NCBI GenBank assembly: GCA_943370215.1
Contig: CALRQC020000022.1
Location: forward strand, 33,227 to 97,226
DNA from: Niveispirillum sp943370215
GTDB taxonomy: Bacteria > Pseudomonadota > Alphaproteobacteria > Azospirillales > Azospirillaceae
Length of the DNA stretch: 64,000 nucleotides
Direction of reading: 5' to 3'
Made by a program: the position numbers and the translations under genes. The notes beneath the pieces are model-generated. The model did not search any database, had not been told where the DNA came from, and saw only the letters and a list, made by a program, of their open reading frames with translations. Below, in pieces: positions 1 to 11,606 of this stretch; positions within the stretch are counted from its first letter, which is position 1; every line of letters begins with the position of its first letter.

Positions 1-183
1 CCATTGGCGCCCAGCCAGGCCGCCCACAGGATCAGGTTCACATCCAGCCCATATTGATCCTGTGCCCGCAGGCAGGCCTCTGCCACGCCGGGGGCGGCGT
101 AAACGGCCAGGGAGAAATCCCACAGGCTGTTCCAGGGGGCAGGGGAGGCCGCCGGGACCATCGGGGCCGGCGGCCAGTCATCC

Positions 184-191
<8 letters not shown>
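1..191 (-). CDS. TIGR02444-family protein, N-terminal part (runs off the window)
   Basis: Reading the minus strand from the ATG at 191 gives an open frame to the window edge. After a short Pro/Ala-rich start comes W-x-F-x-L-x-V-Y-x-x-PGV-x-x-ACL-x-x-Q-D-x-x-G-x-DVNL-x-L, then WLG. This is the opening pattern of the short TIGR02444 (DUF2390) proteins, which have no established biochemical role. The ATG overlaps the pfkA stop by 8 nt (ATGCCTGA), so translational coupling to pfkA is likely. Only about 63 codons are visible and the C-terminus lies outside the window. Family recognition is from memory of the pattern and is fairly sure. Confidence 0.72.
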
Positions 192-1272
<1,081 letters not shown>

Positions 1273-1392
1273 TGTTTCCTCGCTTTTACCTGTTGCGGGC
1301 AAGGTGCCAGGAAAGCGGGGGCGGTGGCAAGCGGGGGCATTGATCCGGCATGGCAAAACCCACCACAGGCAAGCCGGGCGGGTTTTGTTTTT

Positions 1393-1556
1393 TAATACCA
1401 ATCCGTCGAGGGTTTGACCCTTGGCGGATTGGAGGCCGGCGACCGCCGGCCCGCGCCACGTGGCGCGCAAGCCAAGCCCGCGGATGCGGGCGCCCGGCGC
1501 ATGAGGGAACGCACAATCTCCCTGGATCGGTCACGATCAAGGGAGATTGGTGTAAT
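1393..1556 (-). repeat. Dispersed hairpin-string repeat, family A copy 1
   Basis: This copy fills most of the gap between the M56 gene stop and pfkA. Read on the minus strand it runs: outer arm ATTACACCAATC, hairpin CTCCCTTGATCG/CGATCCAGGGAG, conserved linker with TTCCCTCATGCGCCGGGCG and CGCGGGCTTGGCTTG, hairpin CGCGCC/GGCGCG, hairpin GCCGGCG/CGCCGGC, last hairpin AATCCG/CGGATT, outer arm ATTGGTATT. Copies 2 (53732-54066) and 3 (61165-61332) share the linkers and the same series of hairpins but have different stem sequences. It begins 11 bp after the M56 stop codon, in the sense orientation for that gene. Confidence 0.8.
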
Positions 1557-1567
1557 AGCGTTTGAGA

Positions 1568-3181
1568 TCAGGAGGCGGGGCCGAACCACATGCTGTCCAG
1601 TTTGCCCTCCGGCGTCACCAGCACCCACCAATCGCGCACGCCATTGGCATAGGTGGTCCGGTAGACATCCATGCCGCCTTCATCGACGCGCTTGAACTCC
1701 ACCGATTTCAGATCGCCCAGCGGCAGCATCGCCGCCTGGATTTTCGGCAACAGGGAGATCACGGCATCGGCCTTGTCTCCCACCAGACTGTCGCGCTCAA
1801 TCTTGCCGGCCTTGATCTGGGCGATATGGGCGCGCAGTGCGGCTTCGCTGCCGGGCAGGGGCTTGTTGGATTTGACCCGTTCCGCCAGGGCCTGTTCCAA
1901 CGCCTTGCCACGGGATTCGTCAATGCGCGGCGCCGGCAATTCATGCCCGTTCTGGTGCAGCACGATGCCGGTTACCGCACCTTGGCCATCCACCTGGAAA
2001 CTGCCCTGGAGCGGGAGATCGCGGGAGAAAAACTTGGTGGGGCTTTCCGGATAGAAGGCCATGGCCTTCTGGCCGATGACATGGGCCAGCAGATGATCCC
2101 CCTCGCGATAAACCTTCAGCGGATGATTAGCCGTGAAGGGGGCCTCGTAATAGCCGGCAAACTTGTCCATGGCGTCCGGGGCCAGGGTGATCGCGGTGCG
2201 CGGCTTGGCCTGCTCGGCCATCCGGGCCGCCACGGCCGGGTCGATCTTGTCCGTGCCGGTGGCACCGGCACTGATGACGGTGGCCGGCGTCAGCAGGGCC
2301 AGCACCAGCGCCCAGCGGCGGGCATTCATCCGCAGCGGCAGGCTGCCCCCCTGCAGGATACGGTCGACGCGGGCGGCGACGGTCGCGGGCCGCGCCATGG
2401 CCAGGCCAGCGGGAAGGCGGCGGGCCTTTGCGGCCATGGCCACCAGGATTTCGGCATAGGTCAAGTGATCCTCCATCTGTTCAAGGGCGGCTGTGTCGCT
2501 ATTGGCCTCGGCCAACATCGCCAGCCTGTTGTCGAGCCACCAGGCAGCCGGGGAAAACCAGAACAGGGCCCGGTACAGGGTAGCCAGAAACAGCGTGTAG
2601 TAATCCCGGCGTTCAATATGGGACGCCTCATGTGCCAGCACGGCCTGGCGGGTGGCCACGCTCCAACGGTTGAAATCCGGTGGCAGCAGGATGGTGCCGG
2701 CGATGGTCAGCGGCACGGTGACATCATGGCTGACCCTGATATCGCGGCCTGCCGTCCAGCCCGCGCGCAACCGCCGCGCCCTGGCCCGTAGCCGCAAGCT
2801 GAGAAGGGTGCCAAGCCCAAGCCGGAACAACAGGGTGGCCGCAACCAGCCAATAGATCCCCAGTAGGATATCCGCAGAGCCGATGCTGACGGGGACGGTT
2901 CCCGTCTCCGTCAGCATCGTCCGTGCCGCCGGTTCGGCCATCGTGACCAGTTCCGTTGCCGGCTGCAGCCAGAACCGGATGCCATCCAGCGGCACGGTCA
3001 GTGGTGCCGTCGGTGTCAGATGCATCAGCAGTGGCATGGCCAGCGACAGGGCCAGCACACCGACCCAGACCGCCATCTGGGTAAAAGGGTTGGTGACACG
3101 CAGCAGGCGCAGGGCCAGCCACGCCATCCCGATCAGGGCGGCCGAGCGCAAGGCCGCCTCCGCCAACAGTGCCAGCATCAT
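1568..3181 (-). CDS. BlaR1/MecR1-like M56 membrane metalloprotease
   Basis: 537 aa. The N-terminal half is hydrophobic, with likely membrane helices near 10-28, 36-55 and 103-130. The zinc protease motif HEASH lies at 184-188 and the downstream EANSD at about 225-229 supplies the third zinc ligand. In BlaR1 this domain cleaves the partner BlaI repressor after the sensor binds beta-lactam. Here no penicillin-binding sensor is visible. The C-terminal half instead has a GYYE-type stretch (about 360-450) like DUF3471 domains, plus an Ala/Lys-rich helical part, so the inducer is unknown. The start ATG at 3181 overlaps the BlaI-like stop in ATGA, which couples the two genes and supports a sensor-protease/repressor pair. 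Confidence 0.85.
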   Translation of the reverse strand: MMLALLAEAALRSAALIGMAWLALRLLRVTNPFTQMAVWVGVLALSLAMPLLMHLTPTAPLTVPLDGIRFWLQPATELVTMAEPAARTMLTETGTVPVSIGSADILLGIYWLVAATLLFRLGLGTLLSLRLRARARRLRAGWTAGRDIRVSHDVTVPLTIAGTILLPPDFNRWSVATRQAVLAHEASHIERRDYYTLFLATLYRALFWFSPAAWWLDNRLAMLAEANSDTAALEQMEDHLTYAEILVAMAAKARRLPAGLAMARPATVAARVDRILQGGSLPLRMNARRWALVLALLTPATVISAGATGTDKIDPAVAARMAEQAKPRTAITLAPDAMDKFAGYYEAPFTANHPLKVYREGDHLLAHVIGQKAMAFYPESPTKFFSRDLPLQGSFQVDGQGAVTGIVLHQNGHELPAPRIDESRGKALEQALAERVKSNKPLPGSEAALRAHIAQIKAGKIERDSLVGDKADAVISLLPKIQAAMLPLGDLKSVEFKRVDEGGMDVYRTTYANGVRDWWVLVTPEGKLDSMWFGPAS

Positions 3182-3576
3182 TTCCCCCGTTTGCGGGCCT
3201 GTTCGATTTTCTCGGCCAGGGCTTGCAGTTGTTCCGGCGTCAGCATGTCGGTTTCGACCATGCTGACGACGACATCTTCGGCCGATCCACCGCAAAACCA
3301 GTCGACGATGCGCTTCACGGCGCGGGCCGCCACCCGGTCACGCCCCTGTGCTGCCTGATAGATGAAGGTCCGTCCTTCTACCTCATGGGTGAGATATCCT
3401 TTCTCCTCCAGCCGTTTCAGGACGGTGCGAACCGTGGATTCCTTCAACGGGCGGCTAAGCATCTCTCGCACCGCATCAGCGTTGACCGGTCCACGTCGCC
3501 AGACCAGGTCCATGATCTCCCGTTCGAGATCGCCCAGGTCTGACGGATTGTGATCGTCTGTAGTGCTATCGTTCAT
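3178..3576 (-). CDS. blaI: BlaI/MecI/CopY-family repressor
   Basis: 132 aa. A winged helix-turn-helix runs over about residues 12-85 (DLEREIMDLVWRRGPVNADAV, then the recognition-helix region STVRTVLKRLEEKGYL), followed by a C-terminal dimerisation and cleavage helix. The family represses its own operon by binding TACTACA/TGTAGTA palindromes and is inactivated by the M56 partner. The next gene starts inside its stop codon. The ATG at 3576 was preferred to the TTG at 3615 because the palindromic operator lies directly between them, and translating it would add an unlikely Cys/Thr-rich leader. No good ribosome-binding site precedes the ATG, so the message may be leaderless. Confidence 0.88.
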   Translation of the reverse strand: MNDSTTDDHNPSDLGDLEREIMDLVWRRGPVNADAVREMLSRPLKESTVRTVLKRLEEKGYLTHEVEGRTFIYQAAQGRDRVAARAVKRIVDWFCGGSAEDVVVSMVETDMLTPEQLQALAEKIEQARKRGK

Positions 3577-3578
3577 AG

Positions 3579-3595
3579 TGCTACAGTGTGTAGTA
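3579..3595. promoter_or_regulatory. Probable BlaI-type operator
   Basis: On the plus strand TGCTACA-GTG-TGTAGTA forms a near-perfect 17-bp dyad that matches the known BlaI/MecI half-site TACTACA. It ends 3 bp before the repressor start codon. A second half-site-like stretch (CTGTAGTGCTA) lies inside the first codons, around 3558-3568. Autorepression is inferred. Confidence 0.75.
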
Positions 3596-3643
3596 TTTAA
3601 GGGGAGAGGTGGCAAGCGCCATCTCTGCCGGGGTGAAAAACAA

Positions 3644-3677
3644 AAAGCCCGCCGCGGCGGGTGCCGGGCGGGCTTTT
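3644..3677 (-). terminator. Rho-independent terminator of greA
   Basis: On the minus strand AAAGCCCGCC pairs with GGCGGGCTTT and is followed by TTGTTTTTC. It lies about 40 nt past the greA stop. A second inner arm (CCCGCCGCGGCGGG) may compete with the main stem. Confidence 0.8.
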
Positions 3678-3714
3678 GCTGACTCCCCCGGTAAAGGGGT
3701 GCCTTTTGGGTACC

Positions 3715-4188
3715 TTACTTGAAGGCGATCCCCACAACCTCATAGCTCTTGGAGCCGCCGGGTGTGGTCACCTCGACATTGTCGCCAACAGACTTGCCGA
3801 TCAGCGCGCGGGCCAAGGGGCTGGTGATGGAGATCAGGCCCTGCTTGATGTCGCTCTCATCCTGACCGACGACCTGATAGGTGACTTCCTCATCCGTATC
3901 TTCGTCCGCCAGGGTGATGGTCGCACCAAACTTCACGGCATTGCCGGAAAGTTTGGTTGGATCAATCACCTCGGCGCGGCTGATCTTGTCTTCCAGCTCC
4001 ATCACCCGGCCTTCGATGAAGCTCTGCTTCTCGCGGGCCGCGTGATACTCAGCATTTTCCGACAGATCGCCATGCTCGCGGGCTTCGGCGATCGCCTTGA
4101 TCACCGCTGGCCGCTCAACGCTCTTCAGATGCTTCAACTCATCCTGCAGCCGGTTATACCCCCGGGCCGTCATGGGAACCTTTTCCAT
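3715..4188 (-). CDS. greA: Transcription elongation factor GreA
   Basis: 157 aa, the usual GreA length. Residues 1-75 form the N-terminal coiled coil, with the acidic tip GDLSENAEYHAAR at about 40-52 that enters the RNA polymerase secondary channel and stimulates cleavage of backtracked RNA. The C-terminal FKBP-like domain contains SPLARALIGKSVGD. The start at 4188 has GGGAAAAAGG upstream. It lies 85 bp downstream of carB, with a hairpin between them. The carB-greA order is common in alphaproteobacteria. Confidence 0.97.
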   Translation of the reverse strand: MEKVPMTARGYNRLQDELKHLKSVERPAVIKAIAEAREHGDLSENAEYHAAREKQSFIEGRVMELEDKISRAEVIDPTKLSGNAVKFGATITLADEDTDEEVTYQVVGQDESDIKQGLISITSPLARALIGKSVGDNVEVTTPGGSKSYEVVGIAFK

Positions 4189-4224
4189 CGTACCTTTTTC
4201 CCAAGAGATAGGTGACGCCGAAAT

Positions 4225-4262
4225 AAAAAACCCCAACGGTGCGACCATGGGGCCGCACCGCA
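4225..4262 (-). terminator. Hairpin with U-tract between carB and greA
   Basis: On the minus strand CGGTGCG pairs with CGCACCG around CCCCATGGT, and TTGGGGTTTTTT follows. It probably ends or attenuates carB transcription before greA. How much reads through is unknown. Confidence 0.65.
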
Positions 4263-4273
4263 GACCAACCTTC

Positions 4274-7558
<3,285 letters not shown>

Positions 7559-7886
7559 GTTCAGTCGGACCGTCGTCTTACGGGCGGGAAGGGCGATATG
7601 GTCGCACGAAAACGCCCCTTGCACCCACTACAGGTGCGGGGGACGTCCGGCTGAGGCGCCTATATAGAGGGGTCGGGCCCATTGGGGAAGTGCCGAGCTT
7701 GGGGCGCTGGGATGCGTTGGGCGGGAGGCATGGGGCGGACTGTATCCAAAAAGGGAAAATGCACGCTACAGTAGGAAAATTTCTCACCGTCCTGGTTAAC
7801 TGCGCGAAATCGGCTTTTGATTCCGGTGAAATCGCGTAAAATTAGATAGCTACGTATTCTTACTCCATCGCGGCGGAGGGGTCTGT
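7559..7886. other. Divergent intergenic region, carB / PAS gene
   Basis: 328 bp between two divergent genes. It should hold promoters for both. It turns AT-richer between 7770 and 7860, on the side of the PAS gene, and CGGAGGGG just before the TTG at 7887 is that gene's ribosome-binding site. No PyrR or riboswitch-like structure and no small gene could be recognised. Confidence 0.5.
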
Positions 7887-9752
7887 TTGATCGAGTCCCT
7901 GACCGGAATCGCCGATCTTTTTTTAACCTTTCCCATCCCCGTGCTTGTGTTGCGCGATGAAGGTGGCCGCCTTGTCGTTGCCTTTGCCAATGATGCCTTC
8001 GGTGCCCTTGCCGGGCTGGATGCGGCGGGGATGGAGAATATGTCGGCCTCGCTGCTGCAGCGCGTGGAAGGGCAGCCCGACCCTGGCCCCGCCATCATGC
8101 GGGTGCTGCACCAGGGGACGGCGCTGGATATCGAGGTCGGGTTGATGCGTCGGGGCGGGCGGGTGCAACTGCGCCTGATCGGTCAGGGGCTGCGGACGGT
8201 CGACGATATGTCCATCTTTCTATGCATGGCCCGCGATAATGGGGAGTTCCACAAGTTGGCGCAGGCACGCGCCTCCTCCGAACTGATGTTGAGCGCGGTG
8301 ATCGGCAATATCGACTTGCCCATGCTGATGCTGAGCGATGACGGGCGGATCGTACTGGTCAACCCGGCCCTGCTGCGCCTGATCGAACGCCCCATTGACG
8401 AAATCGCGGGTCGACATTTTTCCGTGCTGGTGCCGATTGACGATTGGCCCGCGCTATCGCCCCGCTTTCATGAAGCACTGCAAAGCGATGAGGAGAGCAG
8501 GCGTGCCCTGCGCCTGTTAACCGGGCGGGGCCGTACCATCCAGGTGGAGATTCAGGGCAAGCCTGTTCGCCAGATCAGCGGCCGGCGTCTGCGTATGCTG
8601 ACCTGCGCTTCGCTGGAGGACATGTTGCCCGGCCCGCGTGGTAGTCTGAGCGATCTGCCGGACCGGGCGGCCGCCGAACCGGCCCGTCCGCTGATCGCCG
8701 GTCGTCTGCAACTGATCGGGCTGGGGGATGTGCGCAGTGCCCTGGGTGAGCGCTGGGGGCAGGTGCGTGTGCAGGCCCTGGCCATCGCTGAAGGGGTGAT
8801 CCGCCGCCATCTGGGGGCGGAGGATATGCTGGAACGCACGGCCGATGACGGCTTTGTCATTTTCTTCGGCGACTTGCCGGAGGCGGAGGCCTCCCAGCGC
8901 GCGCGCGAGATTGCCCAGCAAATCCGCAACCGGTTGCTGGGCAACAGCACCGCCTCCCTGGAGGCCCGGGTGGAGGGGTACGCCGCTGAGGTGGAGGTGG
9001 GGGAGGATGGCTTCGAAGGCAGTGGCATCGCCGATGTATTGCTGGCCAAGCTGGCGCAGCGGCGGGAAGAAAGCCGCCAGCAGGTTTCCCGCCTGTTGAA
9101 GAATGCCCTGCAAAAGGCGACGCTGGACCCGATTCAGGTAACCCAGCCGGAAGGCTATCCCGTTCCTTTCTTCATCGCCGACCTGGCCCATCCCTGGCGG
9201 GATGATATCGCCAACGCCCTGATGTCCATCGCCGATGATCTGAATGTCAGCTTCGAGGCTGATCTGGTCACCCTCTCCGTTGCCATGGACTGGCACCGGC
9301 CCGGCAAGCGTGATGCCACGCTGATCATGCCAGTGCGGTTTGAGAACCTGATGCTGCCGCGCCTGCTGGACCGTTATGTGGAGGTGGCGCGCAACCTGCC
9401 GGTGGAACTGCGCCGGCAATTGATGTTCCATCTGGTGCAGATGCCGGCTGGTACCGCCGGATCGCGCATTTCCGGCATGGTGCAGACCTTGGGCCCGCAT
9501 TGCAAAGGTATCGCCATTGAACTGAATGGTGTGGATCATGTGCTGGACCCGCTGGGCACCCGGGTTTCCGTTGTTTCCATCGATTATGAATTATTGGGCC
9601 CACTGGACGGGCCGGGCCGTGCACGGCTGCAACGGCTGTTGCGCACCTATCATCTGCGCAAGATGCGGCTTTTGATCACGAAGGTGCCGCGGGAGGAGGA
9701 TGCCTTCCGGCTGGCCAGCGACGGGGTGGATATGGTGGCGCTGGCGCGTTGA
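7887..9752 (+). CDS. PAS sensor protein with degenerate GGDEF- and EAL-like regions
   Basis: 621 aa, soluble. Two PAS-like segments lie at about 5-110 and 130-230 (MLSDDGRIVLVNPALLRLI is a typical PAS start). About residues 270-370 look like a GGDEF fold in which RTADDGFVIFFGDL replaces the RYGGDEF loop. The last 220 residues resemble an EAL fold and end in EDAFRLASDGVDMVALAR, where EAL domains have a similar final helix-strand, but no E-x-L catalytic signature is present. It is probably a non-catalytic signalling or c-di-GMP-binding protein. The start is TTG with GGAGGGG upstream. The domain calls beyond PAS are inference. Confidence 0.6.
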   Translation: MIESLTGIADLFLTFPIPVLVLRDEGGRLVVAFANDAFGALAGLDAAGMENMSASLLQRVEGQPDPGPAIMRVLHQGTALDIEVGLMRRGGRVQLRLIGQGLRTVDDMSIFLCMARDNGEFHKLAQARASSELMLSAVIGNIDLPMLMLSDDGRIVLVNPALLRLIERPIDEIAGRHFSVLVPIDDWPALSPRFHEALQSDEESRRALRLLTGRGRTIQVEIQGKPVRQISGRRLRMLTCASLEDMLPGPRGSLSDLPDRAAAEPARPLIAGRLQLIGLGDVRSALGERWGQVRVQALAIAEGVIRRHLGAEDMLERTADDGFVIFFGDLPEAEASQRAREIAQQIRNRLLGNSTASLEARVEGYAAEVEVGEDGFEGSGIADVLLAKLAQRREESRQQVSRLLKNALQKATLDPIQVTQPEGYPVPFFIADLAHPWRDDIANALMSIADDLNVSFEADLVTLSVAMDWHRPGKRDATLIMPVRFENLMLPRLLDRYVEVARNLPVELRRQLMFHLVQMPAGTAGSRISGMVQTLGPHCKGIAIELNGVDHVLDPLGTRVSVVSIDYELLGPLDGPGRARLQRLLRTYHLRKMRLLITKVPREEDAFRLASDGVDMVALAR

Positions 9753-9765
9753 ATGCGCCCCTTGC

Positions 9766-10248
9766 TCAGGGGCGGATGAAATAGCGCCGGATGTCTTCCA
9801 ACCGCGCGGTGAATACCTGGCAACGGTTGGTATCCTGATCCTTGAAGAAATAGACTTGGTCGGGGCTGCGCTTTTGCCCCGGATCGTGGATGTTGAAAGC
9901 AAGCGAGCCGAACCCGACCCCCATTGGCCGTTCCCCTGGCCCAAAGGCCCGGTAGCGCAGGTTGATCTGTTGCACGAACAGGTTTCGCCGGCAAAGCTGG
10001 CTCAATTCCCGGCTGGGGGTCAGCAGCGTGGCCGAGGGCTTGTCGAAGGCAAAGACGATGCGCTGCTGATATTGCCAAGCCGGGCGCGGCGGGGCGATGG
10101 CCCCATCATGCCAGCTTTGCCAGGGTAATCGGCCCAGCGCGCCCTCCGGCTGGGGGCGTGGCCGTTGCTGATGTTCCGCCCACGCCGGCACGACGGCAAG
10201 CACCGCCAGCAACAGAAAGGCGGCAAAGGCGCGCAACAATGTTGGCAA
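9766..10248 (-). CDS. Small secreted protein of unknown function
   Basis: 160 aa. A Sec signal peptide is clear: positive N-terminus, LLLAVLAVV core, and cleavage after PAWA-E. The mature part is Pro/Arg-rich, then has two Cys (LCRRN and NRCQV) that could form a disulfide in the periplasm. No family was recognised. The start is TTG, with GAGG 7 nt upstream and only 9 nt after the PilZ-like gene stop, so the two are probably co-transcribed. Confidence 0.65.
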   Translation of the reverse strand: MPTLLRAFAAFLLLAVLAVVPAWAEHQQRPRPQPEGALGRLPWQSWHDGAIAPPRPAWQYQQRIVFAFDKPSATLLTPSRELSQLCRRNLFVQQINLRYRAFGPGERPMGVGFGSLAFNIHDPGQKRSPDQVYFFKDQDTNRCQVFTARLEDIRRYFIRP

Positions 10249-10257
10249 CAGCAGGCC

Positions 10258-10587
10258 TCAGCGGTTGATCATATAGCGTGCCAGGAAGCGCGCCACCGCC
10301 TGTTTACTGGCATCGGGCAGATTGGTGAAGTTGATCTTCGCCGTCTTGCCATCCACCGATGCAACGGTGCCGGTGCCTTTCAGGGCCAGATTCTGTTTGG
10401 GATCTTTCAGTGAAAGATCAAAACTGACGCTCTGCCCCACTTTCAATTTCGTGCCGGTGACGGTCACACTGCTGACGCCCAGGTTGGCTACGGACAATTG
10501 TTTGCCGTCAATATGAAGATGGGCCGTATAGTTCGGCACAGAAACTTTTTCGACGACAGTTACTTTGAGGAAGTCAAACATACCCAT
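10258..10587 (-). CDS. PilZ-like domain protein
   Basis: 109 aa, essentially one small beta-barrel domain followed by a C-terminal helix (LPDASKQAVARFLARYM), which is the usual PilZ layout. The canonical c-di-GMP motif RxxxR is not visible and the D/NxSxxG motif is at best vestigial (NLGVSSVTVTG). It may therefore be a non-binding PilZ or bind with altered specificity. The start at 10587 has GGAGAT upstream. It is divergent from the DUF3618 gene and is followed by the small secreted protein. The family call rests on overall pattern. Confidence 0.55.
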   Translation of the reverse strand: MGMFDFLKVTVVEKVSVPNYTAHLHIDGKQLSVANLGVSSVTVTGTKLKVGQSVSFDLSLKDPKQNLALKGTGTVASVDGKTAKINFTNLPDASKQAVARFLARYMINR

Positions 10588-10774
10588 CGGCGATCTCCGC
10601 AGCCTGCAAGGCCAGCCTAAGACAATTCACGTTACCATGATACGTGACCATAGGGATGGGGTGCTACCGCGATAACAGGCAATTGAAACATCTGGCGCCG
10701 GCTGGTGTTGCTGTAGGGGGACAGCCCATGCTGGCCCCATGATCGTGACGACCGCTGGAAGGGGATCAATCAAG

Positions 10775-11212
10775 ATGGCCGGCAGCACCAACGATATCGA
10801 ACGGGAAATCGAGGAAGCACGCGCCGGTATGACCCGGGCAGCGGCGGAGATCGAGCGCCGGTTGCAACCGGAAACGCTGGTGGATAGTGCGCTGGGCCTG
10901 TTCCAGCGCAATGGCCAGGCCCGTGCCATTGTCGATGAGGTGACCGATCTGGCCCTGCGCAACCCGGTGCCGGTGCTGATGATCGGGTTGGGTCTGGCCT
11001 GGCTGGCCCTGGATTTCAGCCGCCACCGCCCGCCCGCCCCCCGCCGCACCGCCCACACGGATCAGCCGGCCCCGCCAGCCGAGGCGGACGGTCCGGTGGC
11101 CCCCACCGCTGATACGATCCTGGGCCTGACGCCCAGCCATGAATCCGCCGCCATAGCCGCCCATGTGTTTGCCGATGCGGGGATGGCGGGTGCAGAAGGG
11201 CGACGGTTGTAG
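10775..11212 (+). CDS. DUF3618-family membrane protein
   Basis: 145 aa from the ATG at 10775, which has GGAAGGGG 10 nt upstream. An in-frame ATG at 10739 lacks a site. The N-terminus (DIEREIEEARAGMTRAAAEIERRL) is the DUF3618 pattern. A single membrane segment follows (PVPVLMIGLGLAWLALDF), then a Pro/Ala-rich tail. Family members often sit with phage-holin-like membrane proteins, which are not seen here. The role is unknown, probably in the inner-membrane envelope. Confidence 0.7.
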   Translation: MAGSTNDIEREIEEARAGMTRAAAEIERRLQPETLVDSALGLFQRNGQARAIVDEVTDLALRNPVPVLMIGLGLAWLALDFSRHRPPAPRRTAHTDQPAPPAEADGPVAPTADTILGLTPSHESAAIAAHVFADAGMAGAEGRRL

Positions 11213-11290
11213 GGGGCCGTATTTTACACGTGTTGATTTTTACTTTCACCGTCACCCCGGCTCAGGCTGGGGGCCAGATTGTACTGCTGT

Positions 11291-11440
11291 CGTGTCCGTC
11301 CGAAAGTGATCATACTTTTCAAAACCTCGCGATCTCACCCCCGTCATTCCCGCGAAGGCGGGAATCCATACAACAGCGCGGATTTTGGATTTTTGCCTTC
11401 GCGGGAATGACGGTTAAGGGGCTCGAAAAGCATAAGAAGC
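11291..11440 (+). repeat. MITE-like repeat, family B copy 1
   Basis: The core is a long interrupted palindrome: CCGTCATTCCCGCGAAGGCG on the left, GCCTTCGCGGGAATGACGG on the right, joined by a segment shared with copy 2. The left end GTGTCCGTCCGAAAGT resembles the right end of copy 2 in reverse complement, so the element has imperfect terminal inverted repeats. It lies in a 394-bp gap (11213-11606) in which nothing else was recognised. Such CGTCATTCCCGCG palindromes are widespread in proteobacteria and related in layout to neisserial dRS3. Confidence 0.7.
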
Positions 11441-11606
11441 TTATCAACAAACATGGATGCAAAGCCACTTGGCGGTGCCGTCAGTGGGATGGTAACGCCG
11501 GCGCCCGGTTGGGCGATGGCGCTGGTTCATCCTGGCGGCTATTGTTCATTGCTGACGCAACCACCCCCTTTGCGCTACCCTGGCGGGAGAAGGGCAGGGG
11601 TGGGCT

